From: AE-B3B sp964543295
GTDB lineage: Bacteria; Aerophobota; Aerophobia; Aerophobales; AE-B3A
NCBI GenBank assembly: GCA_964543295.1
Contig: CAZIXA010000002.1
Coordinates: 62,001-126,000 of the forward strand
DNA: 64,000 nt
Direction of reading: 5' to 3'
The notes under the pieces are model-generated. The model searched no databases and was not told the origin of the DNA. It saw only the letters and a program-made list of their open reading frames with translations. The stretch's first letter is position 1, and each line of letters opens with the position of its first letter. The position numbers and the translations under genes were made by a program. Positions 60,834 to 64,000 of this stretch are shown here, one piece after another.

Positions 60834-61009
60834 TGCGACTAGTAGTCATGATTCCCGCCTATAACGAGGAGAAAACCATAGGTAGTGTGATAGAAGAGAT
60901 CCCTCGCAAGATCCAGGGAATCGATTCTGTCCAGGTTCTGGTAATAAATGACGGGTCTACCGACAAAACTGTCGAAGTTGCTAGAGAAGCCGGACACCGT
61001 TTTAGTTGA
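60833..61009 (+). pseudogene. N-terminal fragment of a GT2 glycosyltransferase
   Basis: From ATG 60833 the frame reads MRLVVMIPAYNEEKTIGSVI and VLVINDGSTDKTVEVAREAG, the start of a DPM1-like GT2, then switches after ~55 codons to wecB sequence in another frame and ends at 61009. The switch point lies in AAGCCGGA (60987-60994), an 8-bp stretch consistent with both parent sequences. Only the first part of the nucleotide-binding domain remains. Confidence 0.8.
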
Positions 61010-61814
61010 GGGAGATACGAACACCGTCCTTGCCGGAGCTCTTGCTGCCTCTAAGTTGCATATAAAAGTTGGTCATGTAGAGGCTGGCCTGCGAAGCTAT
61101 GATAGGAGAATGCCCGAGGAAATCAATAGAATTTTAACTGATCATATTTCTGATTATCTTTTTGCTCCGACAGAAAAAGCCAGGGAAATTTTATTAAGAG
61201 AAGGAACCTCAGAAGATAAAATCTTTGTTACCGGAAATACCATTGTCGATGCTGTTTACCAGAACTTGAAAATTGCCAATAAGAAGCTAAATATCCTCGA
61301 CAAATTAGGCCTGGAGCCCAAAAATTATTTTCTGGTGACTCTTCACCGGCCGGAAAATGTGGATGATAAAGAGCGATTTAAAAGGATTCTAAAGAGCTTA
61401 GACCAACTGGGAGATGAGTTTTCTCTTCCCGTAATTTATCCCATTCATCCCCGCTCGAAAAGAAGAATGGCAGAGTTCAATATCAAGGCAAATTATGTGA
61501 AATTAATGGCGCCTTTCGATTTTTTAAGTTTTTTGCAACTGGAAAGCAATGCTAAGTTAGTCTTGACCGATTCCGGTGGAGTCCAGGAAGAATCTTGTAT
61601 TCTTGGTGTAGCCTGTGTTACGCTAAGAGACACAACAGAGAGGCCTGAAACTCTTGAGGTCGGCTCTAATACCCTGAGTGGTGACAATTCGGATAAAATT
61701 TTGCAATCTGTAAAGTTAATGGTCAATAAAGAAAATAGCTGGATTAACCCTTTTGGAGACGGAAAAGCCGGCAAGAGAATTATAGAAATAATAAGTAACC
61801 TGAACGAAATTTAG
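60987..61814 (+). pseudogene. wecB: 5'-truncated wecB duplicate
   Basis: Carries codons ~86-360 of wecB (VEGDTNTVLAGALAASKL to NLNEI) without visible difference from the copy at 55078, but lacks the N-terminal domain with GTRPE and HTGQHYSYN. An ATG at 60948 in the same frame would give a chimeric protein with 13 foreign residues; without the first Rossmann half it should be inactive. The repeat runs on 32 bp past the stop to 61846. Confidence 0.85.
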
Positions 61815-61846
61815 CTGGAAGTATAACTTGCTGGAAATTGTCGTTC

Positions 61847-61998
61847 GTCTTTGTTGCATTATGTGCTTATGTTGGAGGAAGGAGTAGATCCCGTGAAATT
61901 AGGACTGTCAAAGCCTGAGGATAGGGAACATGCCTATATTCAGTGCGTGGATCCAGGAAAACCCTACACAGACGGTGGAACCGTAATTTTTAGATGCA
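61847..61998 (+). pseudogene. Fragment resembling a TIGR04076-type protein
   Basis: Directly after the wecB repeat, a frame reads EEGVDPVKLGLSKPEDREHA, YIQCVDPGKPYTDGGTVIF and RCSRI, then enters foreign sequence. I recall similar text at the end of TIGR04076-family proteins, but cannot verify it. No N-terminus. It is one more clipped piece at this junction. Confidence 0.35.
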
Positions 61999-62181
61999 GT
62001 AGAATACGGCCGCTGGAAGGGAGTGAAAGAGTACTGGATTGTGGATCCCAAGGTAAAAACCATTGAAGTAATGACTCTGGGCAGGGCAGGATTTGAGTCC
62101 TCCGGTGTCTATGAAAAGCTGGAGGCCTTGGAATCTTCGTTATTTGCCGGATTGAACATCAAGCTTTCAGATGTCTTTTAG
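61999..62181 (+). pseudogene. C-terminal fragment of a Uma2-family (DUF820) protein
   Basis: A frame opening at 61999 reads GVKEYWIVDPKVKTIEVMTL and then a short beta-hairpin and ESSLFAGLNIKLSDVF before TAG 62179-62181. The KEYWIVDP strand and the S-x-L-x-x-GLNI-x-L ending are characteristic of Uma2 nuclease-like proteins. The N-terminal two-thirds are missing. Its end overlaps the start of the next GT2 gene by 11 bp. Confidence 0.65.
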
Positions 62182-63244
62182 AGAGGATTTGGGAGTCGGT
62201 TTTAGAATGTCTTTCCAATCTGGAGAACCTTTAGCTTCCATAATCATCTTAAATTGGAATGGAAAACGATATCTTAAGGAGTGCTTAATTTCCCTAAAGA
62301 AACAAACATATAAAAACTTTGAAGTTATTTTGGTTGACAATGGCTCCACCGATGGTTCCATAGACTATATTAAAGATAAGTTTGGTAATTTTGTTAAACT
62401 AATCAAAAATAAGGCTAACCTGGGATTTGCTGAGGGTAATAATATAGGTATAAAAAATTCCTCTGGAAAATATATCTTGTTGTTAAATAATGACACCAAA
62501 GGTGACCCTTTATGGGCAGAAGAATTAATAAAGGTTGCGGAGAGTGATGATAAAATTGGAATGTGTGCTTCGAAGATCCTTTCTCTTGATAATCCTAAAA
62601 TAATTGATAATGTAGGGCATCTGATATACAAGGATGGACTGAGTAGAGGACGAGGAAGATTAGAATATGACCAAGGGCAATATGATAATACGGAAGAAGT
62701 TTTTTTACCAAGTGGATGTGCTGGTCTTTACAGAAAGAAAATGTTGAATGAGATAGGAGAATTTGATAAGGATTTTTTTGCATACAGCGATGATACAGAC
62801 ATTGGCATAAGGGGAAGATTGGCGGGTTGGAAGTGTATGTATGTTCCTAGGGCGGCGGTATATCATAAGTATTCTGGCTCGACCTCTCCTTATGCTCTTT
62901 TTAAAGCATTTCTCGCTGAGCGAAATCGATTATGGATTGCGATAAAATATTTCCCTCTCTCTGTATTACTATGTAATCCTTACTATACGGCATTGCGAAC
63001 ACTGCTGCAGTTTTATGGGACCCTGACCGGTAAAGGGGCAGCAGGGAAATTCAGGGAACAGTTTTCCGAATGGGGACTTTTTTCGACTTTGCTCAAAGCA
63101 TATTTTTCTGCTCTGAAAGGCCTGCCCAGAATGTGGAAAAAAAGACGAGATTTAGCTAGATTGCGGAGAGTCTCTAGTAACGAGATTTATGATTGGTTTA
63201 AAAAATTCAAAATTAGTGTAAGGGAATTAGCACTGAAAGAATAA
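62171..63244 (+). CDS. Glycosyltransferase family 2, rhamnosyltransferase/WbbL-like
   Basis: A 357-aa GT-A transferase. ASIIILNWNGKRYLKECLISL, VDNGSTDGSIDYI, LGFAEGNNIGI and the metal-binding LLLNNDTKGDPLWAEELI are diagnostic of the WbbL/RfbF-like branch. FLPSGCAGLYRKKML, FFAYSDDTDIGIRGRLAGW and YHKYSGSTS complete the set. Start ATG 62171 or ATG 62207 (MSFQSGEP). Intact, in contrast to the clipped fragments just upstream. Rhamnose transfer is typical of this branch, which is notable because rmlD is lost in this locus. Confidence 0.9.
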   Translation: MSFREDLGVGFRMSFQSGEPLASIIILNWNGKRYLKECLISLKKQTYKNFEVILVDNGSTDGSIDYIKDKFGNFVKLIKNKANLGFAEGNNIGIKNSSGKYILLLNNDTKGDPLWAEELIKVAESDDKIGMCASKILSLDNPKIIDNVGHLIYKDGLSRGRGRLEYDQGQYDNTEEVFLPSGCAGLYRKKMLNEIGEFDKDFFAYSDDTDIGIRGRLAGWKCMYVPRAAVYHKYSGSTSPYALFKAFLAERNRLWIAIKYFPLSVLLCNPYYTALRTLLQFYGTLTGKGAAGKFREQFSEWGLFSTLLKAYFSALKGLPRMWKKRRDLARLRRVSSNEIYDWFKKFKISVRELALKE

Positions 63245-63287
63245 AAGGTGTTACTTGTAATTTTCTTATTTTTGTGAGGGTCAGAAT

Positions 63288-64000
63288 TTGAGAATAGGCA
63301 TAAATGCTTTAGCGGTAATTCCTTCTGAAATTGGTGGAACGCAGACCTATTTAAGAAAATTAATAGAAAATCTAGCTCGTATAGACGAGGAGAGTGAGTA
63401 CTTTTTGTTTGTCGCCCCCTGGAACCAGAAATTATTTCAGGTGAAAAAAAGGAATTTTCGGCAAATAATCTGTAACTTGCCTCTTAAAGCCCTGCCCTTA
63501 AGGACATTATACGAGCAAACAGTTCTTCCTGTTTTGGTTTGGAAAAATAAGATAGATGTTTTCCACTCCGCAGCTAGTGTCTCACCCTTTTTACTTTTCT
63601 GTCCTTTGGTTCTTACTCTTCATGACGTCATACCCTTCATATTTCCAAAGCTGACCCCTTTGATTTTTCGCCTTTATTGGAGTATCACTTACAGGATTTC
63701 TGCCAGACGGGCACAGCTTATCATTACTGTTTCCCACAGCGCTAAAGAGGATCTTGTTAAATTCCTGGGTATCAGGAGAGAAAAAATTACTGTCATCTAC
63801 CATGGAAGCGAACAGCCTAATCTCAAAATCAAAGATGAAAGATGGACAACTCCTCTCCAGGGAAAAAAAGAAAGTGAAACTCCTTACATCTTGTGGGTAG
63901 GTAGGATGTACAGCCATAAAAACTTAACTCGATTAGTATATGCTTATAATAAACTGATAAAAACCTACCAAGGTATCAAGCATCTGTTAGTTCTTTGTGG
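63288..64000 (+). CDS. Glycosyltransferase family 4 (3' end outside window)
   Basis: An open frame begins at TTG 63288, 7 bp after GAGGG (63276-63280), and runs off the window. It encodes the N-terminal ~237 residues of a GT4 enzyme: RIGINALAVIPSEIGGTQTY, FLFVAPWNQ, DVFHSAASVSPFLL, LTLHDVIPFIFPK, ITVSHSAKEDLVKFL, VIYHGSEQP and the start of the donor domain YILWVGRMYSHKNLTRLV. This is the WbaZ/mannosyltransferase-like pattern. It is 43 bp after the GT2 gene and probably in the same operon. Confidence 0.9.
   Translation, partial: MRIGINALAVIPSEIGGTQTYLRKLIENLARIDEESEYFLFVAPWNQKLFQVKKRNFRQIICNLPLKALPLRTLYEQTVLPVLVWKNKIDVFHSAASVSPFLLFCPLVLTLHDVIPFIFPKLTPLIFRLYWSITYRISARRAQLIITVSHSAKEDLVKFLGIRREKITVIYHGSEQPNLKIKDERWTTPLQGKKESETPYILWVGRMYSHKNLTRLVYAYNKLIKTYQGIKHLLVLC

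Noticed and set aside
60948..61814. A chimeric but functional WecB starting at ATG 60948
   Set aside because: It lacks the first ~85 residues including the GTRPE and HTGQHYS motifs that form the N-terminal half of the active site, so a working epimerase is unlikely.
1..64000. tRNA, rRNA and CRISPR arrays
   Set aside because: I looked for T-loop-like GGTTCGAATCC motifs, rRNA cores and regularly spaced repeats. The only T-loop-like hit (near 28263) is inside the protease gene. The 54-bp tandem repeat is coding and has no spacers.

Overview
The window reads as bacterial chromosome of moderate-to-low GC, with ordinary Shine-Dalgarno sites and frequent GTG/TTG starts. TGA, TAA and TAG all act as stops. 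It looks like an uncultured anaerobic bacterium. An S8 protease with a C-terminal FlgD/T9SS-like tail, many GT-C membrane glycosyltransferases and RAYT-type elements recall candidate phyla such as Aerophobota, Omnitrophota or FCB-type lineages. No marker here settles the phylum.

Region 1 (1-8 kb) is an L-arabinose/arabinan locus: the end of a regulator-like gene, a three-gene sugar ABC importer without its own ATPase, a GH127 beta-L-arabinofuranosidase and a GH51 alpha-L-arabinofuranosidase. Region 2 (8-18 kb) is mixed housekeeping and accessory DNA: a mazEF-like module whose toxin carries a premature stop, a LOG-like protein, valS, a RAYT transposase element, an HDAC-family deacetylase, a fragment of a 2-oxoacid dehydrogenase E1-beta gene, a sugar-isomerase-like protein, an exported-looking Pcm and a membrane spermidine-synthase-like protein. 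A transposase-less element with matching RAYT ends closes this part.

Region 3 (18.3-64 kb) is one long surface-polysaccharide locus, all on the + strand. A good sigma-70-type promoter at 18344-18372 opens it. Its first part makes nucleotide sugars: aminotransferase, UDP-GlcA epimerase, Ugd, UDP-xylose synthase, RmlA, RmlB, RmlC and a dTDP-rhamnose 4-epimerase-like enzyme, with a Wzz-like chain-length protein and a secreted protease. The second part carries GT2, GT4 and GT-C transferases, methyltransferases, an acyltransferase, a flippase-like protein, four radical SAM enzymes (three of the B12-binding architecture), WecB and toxin-antitoxin-like pairs.

The most striking feature is recombination scarring in this locus. 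rmlD is reduced to a 35-codon scar that keeps its start/stop overlaps with both neighbours. A GT-C gene has lost its middle and is fused in frame to a GH67-like gene. A GT2 gene is partly duplicated, with 590 bp that look identical. The spacer between those two copies is a collinear mosaic of four short pieces from genes 1.3-7 kb upstream. An 860-bp part of wecB is repeated 5.65 kb downstream, joined to a GT2 fragment at 8 bp of shared sequence. The 56-62 kb stretch is full of truncated or frameshifted genes. A ~175-bp palindromic element occurs three times, and one duplicated segment lacks it exactly where its twin has it. Together these suggest a locus that diversifies by tandem duplication followed by microhomology deletion and gene conversion. 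Misassembly has to be excluded first.
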